A DNA stretch of 64,000 nucleotides, taken from positions 1-64,000 of the forward strand of contig CAZDGU010000009.1 of NCBI GenBank assembly GCA_964505215.1. The letters run 5' to 3'. A program made the translations under genes and the position numbers. Positions 25,184 to 33,314 of the stretch are shown one piece after another. Under the pieces are notes generated by a model. The model was not told the DNA's origin. It saw only the letters and a list, made by a program, of their open reading frames with translations, and did no database searches. Source of the stretch: Gracilimonas sp964505215. GTDB lineage: Bacteria > Bacteroidota > Rhodothermia > Balneolales > Balneolaceae. Position 1 is the first letter of the stretch. Each line of letters starts with the position of its first letter.

Positions 25184-25297
25184 TTACCCTCGTCCCCAAC
25201 CTCCGGTTGGTGATGCCTGCCTGAACCTCCGGTTCAGAAGCGTAATTGCCTCTATTCGTTATGCTCGTTCCGCCGCTCCGCCGCGGAACGAGGGTAA
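25184..25297. repeat. CTCCG-loop multi-hairpin element, copy 2
   Basis: Perfect 10-bp outer arms TTACCCTCGT (25184-25193) and ACGAGGGTAA (25288-25297) enclose three hairpins: CCAAC-CTCCG-GTTGG (25196-25210), TGAAC-CTCCG-GTTCA (25222-25236) and CTCGTTCCGC/GCGGAACGAG (25264-25292) around CGCTCCGCC. All loops contain CTCCG. It lies between the convergent SDR and M28 genes and could also act as a bidirectional terminator. Confidence 0.7.
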
Positions 25298-25334
25298 TCA
25301 TCAGAGGAAATAAATCTATTATACGGGGTGAATA

Positions 25335-26708
25335 TCAATCCCCAAAACTGCCGGCCGGACCGGGGAATACTACCGGACTTTCGAAGCCATCTTTGGAAAC
25401 GGAGGCTACGCCAAAGTAGTAGTTATCAATCACCACGTTTTCGAGCGTATGCTCTGTTTTGTCGGCAGGAACAAATACGCTTTTTTGCCATTGATTGGCA
25501 TCCGTTAGTCGCCAGTAAATTTTGTAACCGGCTAATTGCGGATTTTGTTCTGCATTCAGCGCTTTCCAGCTTAATGTGGTGCTTGGACGAACGGCTCCTT
25601 GTATCTTTACCTGAGCCGGCGGACGTGGCGCCCACGACATTCCCGCCATCACCACTGCATTCAAGCCGGTGAGTTTGGCGGCATAATCAAAATCAACGGC
25701 TTCCAGTACGTCTCCATATTCTACTCCATTTTCGGTGCGTAAATCCTGATGCTGCCGATCATAATGTTCGTTCGTTTCCATAATTCGAACTCCCGGATAA
25801 CCCGCCTCATTAAACGGGCGATGATGTCCGCCTCGCCCAAAACGATCCAGCCGATAAATCATCATTACGTCTAAATTCCGGATGTATAAATCGGCCATTT
25901 TATCAACGTATCGAGCCAGATTTCGGGAGGGAGAATCTACTTCGCCACCGGTAAACCGACGCATGGCGGCTTCGCGCTTGGTTTCTACGTACCGGGTGCC
26001 TTCCGAAAATACGCGGGCCGTGGTGTTGTCAATCACTCCGTTAATACCTTCAATATTTCCAATCATATCGTTATTCAGCACGCCTTTAATATCCCAGCCC
26101 TGTTCTTTGGCGTAATCGGCCAGAATTGCTCCGCCAAACAATCCTTGTTCTTCACCCGAAAGCGTCGCATACATAATGGATCCTTCAAATTCATAGTCAG
26201 ATAATACGCGGGCAGATTCCAGCACGCCGGCCACGCCCGATGCATTGTCGTTAGCGCCGGGTGAATCTGATTCTGCATTCAGAGCATCCGAAACGCGCGA
26301 GTCAATATCTCCGCTCATAATCACAAATCGATTGGGGTCGGCCGTTCCGCGCTGAATGGCAATTACGTTTACAATATTGGTGGGCTCCGGAATGCGCCGG
26401 CTTTTTTCAACCACATCACTCACGTAAAAAACTTCAAGACATCCGCCGCACTGCTCAGAAATGCGTTCAAATTCTTCTTTTATCCAACGGCGGGCGGCTC
26501 CAATGCCACGCGTGTCGGAAGAGGTATCAGACAGCGTATGCCGGGTTCCAAAACTTACCAATTTGGTAATATCGGCTTCAATCCGTTCCGCCGAAGGAGC
26601 CGCGCCTATTTCGCGTAGCACTTCGGTCTGTGGCGTTTGAGCCGAAACCATTTCAACCAGAAAAAAAGCAAGCAGCAGCGGGAGCAAAATAGCTTTATAT
26701 GTTTTCAT
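25335..26708 (-). CDS. Secreted M28-family zinc aminopeptidase with a C-terminal FnIII-like domain
   Basis: The 457-residue protein has a signal peptide (MKTYKAILLPLLLAFFLVEM...AQ). The M28 core shows VIMSGDIDSRVSDALN, PGANDNASGVAGVLESARVL with the bridging Asp, the catalytic and ligand glutamates in TLSGEEQGLFGG, Asp in LNNDMIGN and a late His in RFGRGGHHRPF. The position of the first His ligand (usually H-x-D) reads Asp-Ile-Asp, a variant I have seen in this subfamily but cannot verify. Residues from about 365 (PAQVKIQGAVRPSTTLSWKA) form a fibronectin III-like domain. It shares direction with the next gene upstream (11 bp). Confidence 0.9.
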   Translation of the reverse strand: MKTYKAILLPLLLAFFLVEMVSAQTPQTEVLREIGAAPSAERIEADITKLVSFGTRHTLSDTSSDTRGIGAARRWIKEEFERISEQCGGCLEVFYVSDVVEKSRRIPEPTNIVNVIAIQRGTADPNRFVIMSGDIDSRVSDALNAESDSPGANDNASGVAGVLESARVLSDYEFEGSIMYATLSGEEQGLFGGAILADYAKEQGWDIKGVLNNDMIGNIEGINGVIDNTTARVFSEGTRYVETKREAAMRRFTGGEVDSPSRNLARYVDKMADLYIRNLDVMMIYRLDRFGRGGHHRPFNEAGYPGVRIMETNEHYDRQHQDLRTENGVEYGDVLEAVDFDYAAKLTGLNAVVMAGMSWAPRPPAQVKIQGAVRPSTTLSWKALNAEQNPQLAGYKIYWRLTDANQWQKSVFVPADKTEHTLENVVIDNYYFGVASVSKDGFESPVVFPGPAGSFGD

Positions 26709-26719
26709 AGAATTATTTT

Positions 26720-27178
26720 TTACGATTGATCATTATCAAACTCTTCACCGTTAACAGTACGTCCGGATTGGCGCATATATTCTTTAAGGCTTTCGTGAAA
26801 TGCAATTTGTGCCTTTAGTCCGGCACGGTGCCCAAAATATGCACCCAATGCACAAGCAACTATTACTGTAAATACAAAAACAAGCTTTGCCTGACCCATT
26901 TCGGCATCATAAGTCAAAACCCAAAATAGAGGGACCGCGCCCACAACTACCGCAAAAATATAAGGTACCGGAGAGCTTCCTCTCAGCCGGCGCATAAACC
27001 GGCGGCTGCTTAAAAAAACGATGTTCATATATACCAAACCAAATCCCAGAAGCACTAATAAGCCTGCAAAACCGGGAGTATTGGTAAAGCGTAAAAATTC
27101 AGATGAGAAAATGGTAAATACAGCGGAAAAAATAAGTACGCCGGATGCGTAAAAAATAAGTCGGGGTAAATTGTCCAA
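26720..27178 (-). CDS. Four-helix integral membrane protein, unknown function
   Basis: The 152-residue protein has four predicted membrane helices, roughly residues 8-27, 36-56, 72-91 and 101-121, with a basic loop (SSRRFMRRLRGSS) between helices 2 and 3. The C-terminal tail is polar and acidic (VNGEEFDNDQS). No family is recognised. It lies 11 bp upstream of the M28 peptidase gene and probably shares its transcript. Confidence 0.75.
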   Translation of the reverse strand: MDNLPRLIFYASGVLIFSAVFTIFSSEFLRFTNTPGFAGLLVLLGFGLVYMNIVFLSSRRFMRRLRGSSPVPYIFAVVVGAVPLFWVLTYDAEMGQAKLVFVFTVIVACALGAYFGHRAGLKAQIAFHESLKEYMRQSGRTVNGEEFDNDQS

Positions 27179-27309
27179 AGCAGGAAGTTAGTTTAGGGTT
27201 GGCAGTTTGCTGGATAAGTGAAATTCAAAATTTCGCACTCCAAATTCCATTACAATCTAATTTAAAGCTGTGCATTACAGCGGGCTGAAGTTAAAAAGAA
27301 TCGGTTTAA

Positions 27310-28638
27310 TTATTGGGAAGAAAGCCAGCTTTGGGGATTCACGAATTCACTGCCGTCACGTACCGCAAAAAACAGCACTTCTCCCAGTTCTGAGGCCGAA
27401 ACTCCTGATTTACCCACGCGATCGCCCTGAGCTAAAACCGTTCCCAATTCAACATTAATTTCGCTTAAATTACCATAGGCGGTGTAGTACGAGCCGTGCT
27501 TTACCACCACCACGTTTCCATATCCCATCATGGGTAAAATATTAATCACGTATCCGGGCGAAACGGCACGCACCACTGCCCCGGCTTCAGCCACAATATC
27601 AATTCCCGGATGCTCGGTCACAGAGCCGTACAGCGGATTTCTGATACGGCCAAACTTTTTAGAAACCGTACGGCTGTTTACCGGCCACGGAAGCTTCCCT
27701 TTGGCTTGTGCAAAAGCATTTTCGTAGGTAAGCAGTACTTCGTCACTTACAAAGTTTTCTCGGGTAATGGGACGCGAATATTTTTCCACCTCATCTGCCC
27801 GGCGTGATGCATCCGCAATTTTTCGGGCTTCTTCCAAGCGGCGCAATCGTTCATTTTCAGCTTCTCGCAGTGCTTCTTCTTCGTTAATTAACTGGGTGAA
27901 GGAGCTTTCCAGGTTTTCTTTTTCCTGGCGTGTTTTACGCAATTCTTCCAGCCACGTGCTGCGTTCTTGCTTTATCTGCTCTACAGTTTTCTGCTGTTTT
28001 TGGCGCTGCTCACCCAGCTCTTCTTTTTCATCCCTGATTTCTGCCAGCACATTATGGTTTTTCTGATAGCTTTCTTCTAAATCTTTCTTTACCTCATCCA
28101 GCTCTTTTTTATTTTTTTTTATGAGGCCGGCTTGCTTAGCCTTTTGCTCCTCAAATCGTTGCAAATAATTTGAACGCACCAGCATTTGGTTGATGGATTC
28201 TGAAGTGAGCAGCAGCTCCAGATTTCCAACCCGGCCGTTTTTATAGGCATACAAAATAATTTTCTGATAGTTATCAATCAGCTGCTTTAACTCTTCTTCA
28301 CGCAGTTCAATTTCTTGTTCTGTAAGCCGAATTTCAGCCTCAATTTGCTTTTGCTCGGTTTGTAACCCGGCAATTTTGTCATCCTGAAGAGCAATTAGAT
28401 TATTCAGTGATTTAAACTGCTCAAACGATTTATCAAACCGGGCTTCGGCCTGGCTTACTCTTTTCTGATAATTCTTAATCCGGGCTTCCAGCACGTTTAT
28501 TTCGGCACGGGTATTTTCCTGTCGCTTTAGCAGCTCTTCCCTTTTTTCCTGATACGTTTGCCCAAATGCAGCAACAGAAACCGTTATCGTCATCAGCAGC
28601 AACATCATAAATCTGAGTAGAAAGGTATTCGTTTTCAT
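27310..28638 (-). CDS. EnvC-like murein hydrolase activator (coiled coil plus M23)
   Basis: The 442-residue protein has a signal peptide (MKTNTFLLRFMMLLLMTITV), a long coiled coil (about 30-285) and a C-terminal LytM/M23 domain (about 320-440: HPGIDIVAEAGAVVRAVSPG, NVVVVKHGSYYTAYGNLSEI). The H-x-x-x-D motif is present in HPGID; the later H-x-H of active enzymes reads KHGSYYT, so the domain is probably a non-catalytic amidase activator, as in EnvC. It would act in the periplasm at cell separation. It overlaps the upstream DUF4292 gene by 4 bp. Confidence 0.9.
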   Translation of the reverse strand: MKTNTFLLRFMMLLLMTITVSVAAFGQTYQEKREELLKRQENTRAEINVLEARIKNYQKRVSQAEARFDKSFEQFKSLNNLIALQDDKIAGLQTEQKQIEAEIRLTEQEIELREEELKQLIDNYQKIILYAYKNGRVGNLELLLTSESINQMLVRSNYLQRFEEQKAKQAGLIKKNKKELDEVKKDLEESYQKNHNVLAEIRDEKEELGEQRQKQQKTVEQIKQERSTWLEELRKTRQEKENLESSFTQLINEEEALREAENERLRRLEEARKIADASRRADEVEKYSRPITRENFVSDEVLLTYENAFAQAKGKLPWPVNSRTVSKKFGRIRNPLYGSVTEHPGIDIVAEAGAVVRAVSPGYVINILPMMGYGNVVVVKHGSYYTAYGNLSEINVELGTVLAQGDRVGKSGVSASELGEVLFFAVRDGSEFVNPQSWLSSQ

Positions 28639-29396
28639 AAGCGTTGAATTACCATATCGTTGGGAATATTCAGTTCTAAATTCAGCTTTTTTGGGTTGAT
28701 GTTCAGGCTGCGTATTAAAAACAGCACCCGGGAATCACCGTCTGCACTGAATATCGTTATTTTTCGGGGTAATGTGAATCCCTGCAATTGGCCATAACTT
28801 TCGTACTGAATTTTGGAATAAGGAGCGTAGCCTCGCCGCGTGTGAATCACCTGCTGAACCAAGCCGTTCTCTTTTTGCACATAAACTTGTGCACCGTTTT
28901 TTAACCGCAGCTGATAATATTTATTGCTTTCCCGCACGGAACGAACTTCATCCGCCTTCACCTTAAAATTCAGCAAATCCAATATATTAATAGAGGCGAG
29001 CTCGTTCAGGCTGGTCATTCGGCCATCATAAATAGATATTTTTTGCGCTCTTTTTTCCAGCTTATCGTAAATCAGAATAGAATCCGCATCTACCAGCATC
29101 TCTCCGCCTTCAATCCCAATACGGTTTTGGAAAGTAAGCAGGCTCAGCTCTTTTGTGGTTTGAAATTCAATAGTCACTCTGTCACTGTTTCCGGGCTCGC
29201 TAATGATGGCACGTCCTTTTCCCTTGGCCGAGTTTAGGGAAGTGGTATAATTGGGAATATCTGCCACTATTGCTGATGCGGAAGCGGAACTGCGAGAGAA
29301 ATCACCCTCAATCGTTTTTTTTGAAGCGGTACAGGCTGAAATAGAAATACTTACTGCCAGCAGTACAAGAAGAAATTTGTTTGATGAAATATTCAC
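28635..29396 (-). CDS. DUF4292 lipoprotein
   Basis: I choose the GTG at 29396, which lies 1 bp after the upstream TPR stop and gives a 253-residue protein with a proper lipoprotein signal ((M)NISSNKFLLVLLAVSISI, then SACTASKK). An ATG at 29486 would add 30 residues out of place before the signal. The body reads like the DUF4292 family: RIGIEGGEMLVDADSILIYD, then KLEKRAQKISIYDGR, a LolA/LolB-like ligand-binding fold. In Bacteroidota this gene commonly sits between a TPR gene and envC, exactly as here, so envelope assembly is the likely role. Confidence 0.85.
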   Translation of the reverse strand: MNISSNKFLLVLLAVSISISACTASKKTIEGDFSRSSASASAIVADIPNYTTSLNSAKGKGRAIISEPGNSDRVTIEFQTTKELSLLTFQNRIGIEGGEMLVDADSILIYDKLEKRAQKISIYDGRMTSLNELASINILDLLNFKVKADEVRSVRESNKYYQLRLKNGAQVYVQKENGLVQQVIHTRRGYAPYSKIQYESYGQLQGFTLPRKITIFSADGDSRVLFLIRSLNINPKKLNLELNIPNDMVIQRL

Positions 29397-29397
29397 A

Positions 29398-31089
29398 CTA
29401 ATTAATTTTTTTCTGCAAATGAGTACGAGTCGGGTCTTTTTCCAATGCTTTTTTCCACCATTCTTTAGCTTCATCATGGTTGCCAAGTTCCGCCTCTACA
29501 TCGCCCATGTGTTCAAAAACTTCGGCGCTTGCGGTTCCTGTTTTAATGGAAGCATCTATAAATCGGCGGGCGCGATCATAATCTCCCAGTTTAAAATAAA
29601 CCCAGCCTACGGTATCTAAATATGCGGAGTTTTCGGGAGCTACTTCAATTGCTTTTAAAGCCAATTCCTTGGCGCGCTCCAGATTTTTACCACGAACGGA
29701 AAGATGGTACGCATAATTGTTCATGGCGTTGTCGTTTTTGGGATCGTAGCGCAGCGCCAGCTCGTAAGCCTCGTCCGATGCTTCATGTTTTTCCAGGCTG
29801 GATCTCACATCACCCAGCGTACCATAAATTATTGATTTAAAAGGACGCCGAGCCGGAGCTCTCGTTGCATTTTGCAGCCACTCTTCCGCCTTTGCATACT
29901 TTTCGTTCATCAAATAAGCGCTTCCCACAAAAAACTGAATAAACGCATCTTCGGGAACGGCTTCGTGGGCTTTTTTCCCAACTTTTATGGCTTCATCAAA
30001 CCGCTCTAAGGTCATTAGTAGCTGAAGTCGCTGCCGCCACGCTATATCATCCTGTGGTAATAATTCATTTGCTTTTTCCAGCCTTTCCAGCGCTTTTTTG
30101 GGTTGATCTGTTTGCGCATAAAACTCCCCCGACAGCGTGAATGCGGGAGCAAAATCCGGTTCATGTTCTGCAAGTGCATCCAGCACACGCTCGGTTTCGA
30201 TGCGCAGCTGAATATTTTGAGCATCCTGGCGCACGCGAGCATACATAAATTTGGCTATGTTCATTTTATCGGAAGCTTCAATCAGCGGGTCTTCTATAAA
30301 ATTTGTGAGTAGCGTACCCGCACTGTCCCACTTTTGCTCATCCAGATACAAACCGGACAGATTAATCAGCGTTTGCGGGTCGCGCGCGTTCCGAACAAGC
30401 GCATCATTCAGCACTTTTTTTGCCTCACCCGACCTTCCATGCTTTACGTAATAAGCGCCTAATAAATTCAGCATTTCAAGATTACCCGGATCCAGACGTC
30501 TCGCTTTTTCTAATTGCGAAATAGCAGAATCTGCCGCTGCAAGTGCCTGATAATTTTGGAATTTTAATAGCAGCATCTGAACATCAGCCCCCTTCAGCTT
30601 CAGGATTTGGTCCAGCACTTGGTTTGATTTCACGAACTCGCCGTAGGTTTTATAAGTTTCAGCCAGCAAATAAAGCGCATCAAAATCATTTGGGTAAAAA
30701 TCCAGCAGGGTTTTCAGCTCATCCAGCGTTGCCTGATTTCTCCCGGCACTTATGTAAATCTGAGCCAGCTTCAGCCGGTACCATTTATTTTCAGGCTCAC
30801 TTTCTACGGCTTGCTTTCCATATAAGGCAGCGTTGGGGAGATCTTCGAGCATCAGATAAGTATCTGCCAGCGCATAATCAATGCCGGAGGAACTGCTGAT
30901 TTGGCGATCCGCTTTCAGCAAAAGCTCTTTTGCAGCTTGGTAATCTTCGCTTTCAAAAGCTTCCATTCCTTGTATAAAGGCGGCTTTTCCGCTTAGCTCT
31001 CCTTCTTTTTGCACCTGCGTTTGTGCATGCAGCGGAGTGATAAACAAAGTCAGAAAAAATAATATTTTCAGTGGTTTCATAATATTCAT
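29398..31089 (-). CDS. Periplasmic TPR-repeat protein
   Basis: The 563-residue protein has a signal peptide (MNIMKPLKILFFLTLFITPL, then HAQTQ) and about a dozen TPR motifs from residue 35 to the end, for example AFESEDYQAAKELLLKA, NPGNLEMLNLLGAYYVKHG-like units and DTVGWVYFKLGDYDRARRF. It is the first gene of the TPR-DUF4292-envC cluster, with 1 bp to the next start. It is a scaffold, probably for envelope assembly. The divergent arginine operon lies upstream; 301 bp separate the two and hold the attenuator described below. Confidence 0.9.
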   Translation of the reverse strand: MNIMKPLKILFFLTLFITPLHAQTQVQKEGELSGKAAFIQGMEAFESEDYQAAKELLLKADRQISSSSGIDYALADTYLMLEDLPNAALYGKQAVESEPENKWYRLKLAQIYISAGRNQATLDELKTLLDFYPNDFDALYLLAETYKTYGEFVKSNQVLDQILKLKGADVQMLLLKFQNYQALAAADSAISQLEKARRLDPGNLEMLNLLGAYYVKHGRSGEAKKVLNDALVRNARDPQTLINLSGLYLDEQKWDSAGTLLTNFIEDPLIEASDKMNIAKFMYARVRQDAQNIQLRIETERVLDALAEHEPDFAPAFTLSGEFYAQTDQPKKALERLEKANELLPQDDIAWRQRLQLLMTLERFDEAIKVGKKAHEAVPEDAFIQFFVGSAYLMNEKYAKAEEWLQNATRAPARRPFKSIIYGTLGDVRSSLEKHEASDEAYELALRYDPKNDNAMNNYAYHLSVRGKNLERAKELALKAIEVAPENSAYLDTVGWVYFKLGDYDRARRFIDASIKTGTASAEVFEHMGDVEAELGNHDEAKEWWKKALEKDPTRTHLQKKIN

Positions 31090-31212
31090 ACCTGCCTAAG
31101 TATAACGGGTACGTGCGTTTTTTGCTGTTATTTATTTTCAGGAATTACTTTTTATTAAAAAAAATTAGCCAAGCGCTTGTTTCTATGATATAGCTTTTTT
31201 AACATTGGAGCC

Positions 31213-31278
31213 ATGCAATTCAAAAGCAGAAATAGAATCAATTCAACTCCACTCCGGCGGATTCCGCGACGGCGGTAG
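31213..31278 (+). CDS. Arginine-rich leader peptide of the arginine operon (argL)
   Basis: A 21-codon ORF runs from ATG 31213 to TAG 31276-31278, 112 bp before the first gene of the arginine operon. It opens MQFKSRNRIN and ends with residues 15-21 Arg-Arg-Ile-Pro-Arg-Arg-Arg; seven of 21 codons are Arg (AGA twice, CGG four times, CGA once). Regulatory amino acids concentrated at the end of a short ORF before a biosynthetic operon for that amino acid are the hallmark of ribosome-mediated attenuation. TAGCTTTT at 31191-31198 resembles a Bacteroidota -7 element; GGAG lies at 31207-31210, too close to the ATG to be a normal Shine-Dalgarno. I know of no described Arg leader peptide of this type. 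This is inference from sequence. Confidence 0.7.
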   Translation: MQFKSRNRINSTPLRRIPRRR

Positions 31279-31390
31279 TCATATTATTATAGTCGTTTTT
31301 TAAAACGGCTCTCACCTTTTACCTCACGATTCTCATTTCAACCTTCCCAACTCACGGGATTATACTCACTCATTTACTCACCTTATTATT
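31279..31390 (+). promoter_or_regulatory. Leader segment between argL and the operon: weak hairpin and C-rich, G-poor tract
   Basis: Thirteen nt after the argL stop, AGTCGTTT (31291-31298) pairs with AAACGGCT (31303-31310), 8 bp including one G-U pair, with a 4-nt loop. No U tract follows; instead 31311-31390 has 27 C and only 4 G in 80 nt, with repeated CTCA(C). That C-over-G bias is what Rho utilisation sites look like. A model is that ribosome stalling at Arg codons when arginine is low alters Rho access or hairpin choice. The mechanism is inferred. Confidence 0.5.
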
Positions 31391-32056
31391 ATGTCCATTC
31401 AAATAACTATTGCTTCCGAAAAGCATATTGACCAAGCAGAAATTATCTGTGCACTTATTGAAAGTGCCGCCCACAAGCGTGGAACCGGTATTGCCAAACG
31501 AGATCCGGAATATATCAAAAAGAAAATGCGTAATGGAAATGCCATTATTGCTCTTGACGGTAAAACTGTTGCCGGCTTTTGTTATATAGAAGTTTGGGAA
31601 AGTAAAAAGTATGTAGCCAATTCCGGTTTGATTGTAAATCCCCAATATCGCGGACAGGGTTTGGCTAAAAAAATTAAGACAAAAGCATTTGAGCTTTCTC
31701 AGAAAAAATATCCTAACTCTAAGCTGTTTGGAATCACTACCAGCCTGCCGGTAATGAAAATTAATTCAGATTTAGGCTATAAACCGGTCACTTTTTCGGA
31801 GCTTACCAATGACGATACGTTTTGGGATGGATGCAAAAGCTGTCCCAATTACGATATTTTAACCCGCAACAACCGTCAAAACTGCTTGTGCACCGGAATG
31901 CTGTTTGACCCTGCGAAGCCCAGCCAAAAGTCTAAAAAAGAACGTGATAAAAAAGTTGCGTTGTATTACCGCTGGGTACGCTTAAAATCAGCTAAATATC
32001 TCAAACGGATCAATCCTGTTAATTTATTTATGCAGCACGCTTCGGTGGCCAAATAA
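31391..32056 (+). CDS. GNAT acyltransferase, probable N-acetylglutamate synthase (ArgA-like)
   Basis: The 221-residue protein has an N-terminal GNAT domain (about 1-130): IIALDGKTVAGFCYIEVWES, the acyl-CoA loop VNPQYRGQGLAKKIK (R/Q-x-x-G-x-G/A), and MKINSDLGYKP. A cysteine cluster follows (WDGCKSCPNYDILTRNNRQN, then CLC), and a basic tail. It opens the arginine operon; no separate argA or argJ is seen, so it most likely performs the first acylation of glutamate. If ArgF' uses succinylated ornithine, the acyl donor may be succinyl-CoA instead. Confidence 0.85.
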   Translation: MSIQITIASEKHIDQAEIICALIESAAHKRGTGIAKRDPEYIKKKMRNGNAIIALDGKTVAGFCYIEVWESKKYVANSGLIVNPQYRGQGLAKKIKTKAFELSQKKYPNSKLFGITTSLPVMKINSDLGYKPVTFSELTNDDTFWDGCKSCPNYDILTRNNRQNCLCTGMLFDPAKPSQKSKKERDKKVALYYRWVRLKSAKYLKRINPVNLFMQHASVAK

Positions 32057-32117
32057 TCATTTTAACTTACTTGCTGTTAACGCGTTTTAAATCACTCCAA
32101 TATCTATTTAATTAATC

Positions 32118-33314
32118 ATGAAAAAGAAAAAAGTGTTACTTGCCTTCAGTGGCGGACTCGATACCACATACTGCTCCATTTGGCTGGCCAAAGAAAAAGA
32201 TTATGAGGTGTGCACCGCTGCCGTAAATACCGGCGGTTTTGACGGTGCACAAGAAAAAGAGCTGGCTGAAAAAGCGGAAAGCCTGGGCATCCAAAATCAC
32301 ACCATGCTGCACGTAGAAAAAGAATTCTATGAAAAAGGAATTAAGTATCTGATTTTTGGAAACGTGCTTAAAAACCATACTTATCCTCTTTCGGTTAGTG
32401 CAGAGCGGATTTTCCAAGCCGTAGCGCTTGCAGAATATGCCAAGGAAATTGGTGCTGATGCCATCGCTCACGGAAGTACCGGAGCCGGAAATGATCAGGT
32501 TCGGTTTGATTTGGTTTTTAACGTGATGGCTCCCGATCTGGAAATCATCACTCCCATTCGCGATCAAAAACTGAGCCGTGAAGAAGAAGTGGAATACCTT
32601 AAAGCGCACGGCGTGGATAAAGAATGGGCGGAAGCCAAATATTCCATTAACGAAGGACTTTGGGGAACCTCGGTAGGTGGCGCCGAAACGCTCACTTCTC
32701 ATCAAGGTTTGCCTGATGAAGCCTGGCCCACAAAAATAAACAAACAGGAACCGGAAACCGTTGAACTCACTTTCAAAAAGGGTGAACCGGTAGCCTTAAA
32801 CGGTGAAACTATGGAGCCTGTTTCCGTCATTAAAAAGCTGGATAAGCTGACGGCTCCTTTCGGAATTGGCCGTGATATTCACGTTGGTGATACTATTATT
32901 GGAATTAAAGGTCGCGTTGGGTTTGAGGCAGCGGCTCCGCTCATCATTATCAAAGCCCACCAGCTGCTGGAAAAGCATACGCTTGGAAAGTGGCAATTAT
33001 ATTGGAAAGATCAGCTGGCCGAATGGTACGGAATGCTGATGCACGAGGCACAATACTTAGATCCGGTCATGCGAAATATCGAAGCCTTTTTGGATGATAC
33101 GCAAAAAACCGTTTCAGGAACCGTGTTTTTGAAGTTAGAACCTAAACGATTTGAGCTGAAAGGGATTAAGTCAGACTCGGATTTGATGACTTCCAAGTTT
33201 GGGCAGTACGGTGAAATGAATAACGCATGGAGCGGAGAAGATGTAAAAGGCTTCACCAAAATATTAGCTAATTCAACACTCATTCAGCAAAAAGTACAGC
33301 AGGAAAATGATTAA
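32118..33314 (+). CDS. argG: Argininosuccinate synthase
   Basis: ArgG condenses citrulline with aspartate using ATP. The 398-residue protein has the PP-loop AFSGGLDTTYCSIWLAKE (residues 9-26) and the conserved HGSTGAGNDQVRFDLVF, then ITPIRDQ, and NEGLWGTSVGGAETLT. The C-terminal oligomerisation region KTVSGTVFLKLEPKRFELKG is complete. It follows the GNAT gene by 61 bp and overlaps argC by 8 bp. It stands early in the operon, before the enzymes that make its substrate. Confidence 0.97.
   Translation: MKKKKVLLAFSGGLDTTYCSIWLAKEKDYEVCTAAVNTGGFDGAQEKELAEKAESLGIQNHTMLHVEKEFYEKGIKYLIFGNVLKNHTYPLSVSAERIFQAVALAEYAKEIGADAIAHGSTGAGNDQVRFDLVFNVMAPDLEIITPIRDQKLSREEEVEYLKAHGVDKEWAEAKYSINEGLWGTSVGGAETLTSHQGLPDEAWPTKINKQEPETVELTFKKGEPVALNGETMEPVSVIKKLDKLTAPFGIGRDIHVGDTIIGIKGRVGFEAAAPLIIIKAHQLLEKHTLGKWQLYWKDQLAEWYGMLMHEAQYLDPVMRNIEAFLDDTQKTVSGTVFLKLEPKRFELKGIKSDSDLMTSKFGQYGEMNNAWSGEDVKGFTKILANSTLIQQKVQQEND

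Noticed and set aside
31291..31320. Hairpin downstream of the Arg leader ORF as a classical intrinsic terminator
   Set aside because: The stem is only 8 bp with AT pairs next to the loop and is not followed by a run of U; I keep it as part of the leader but do not call it a terminator.
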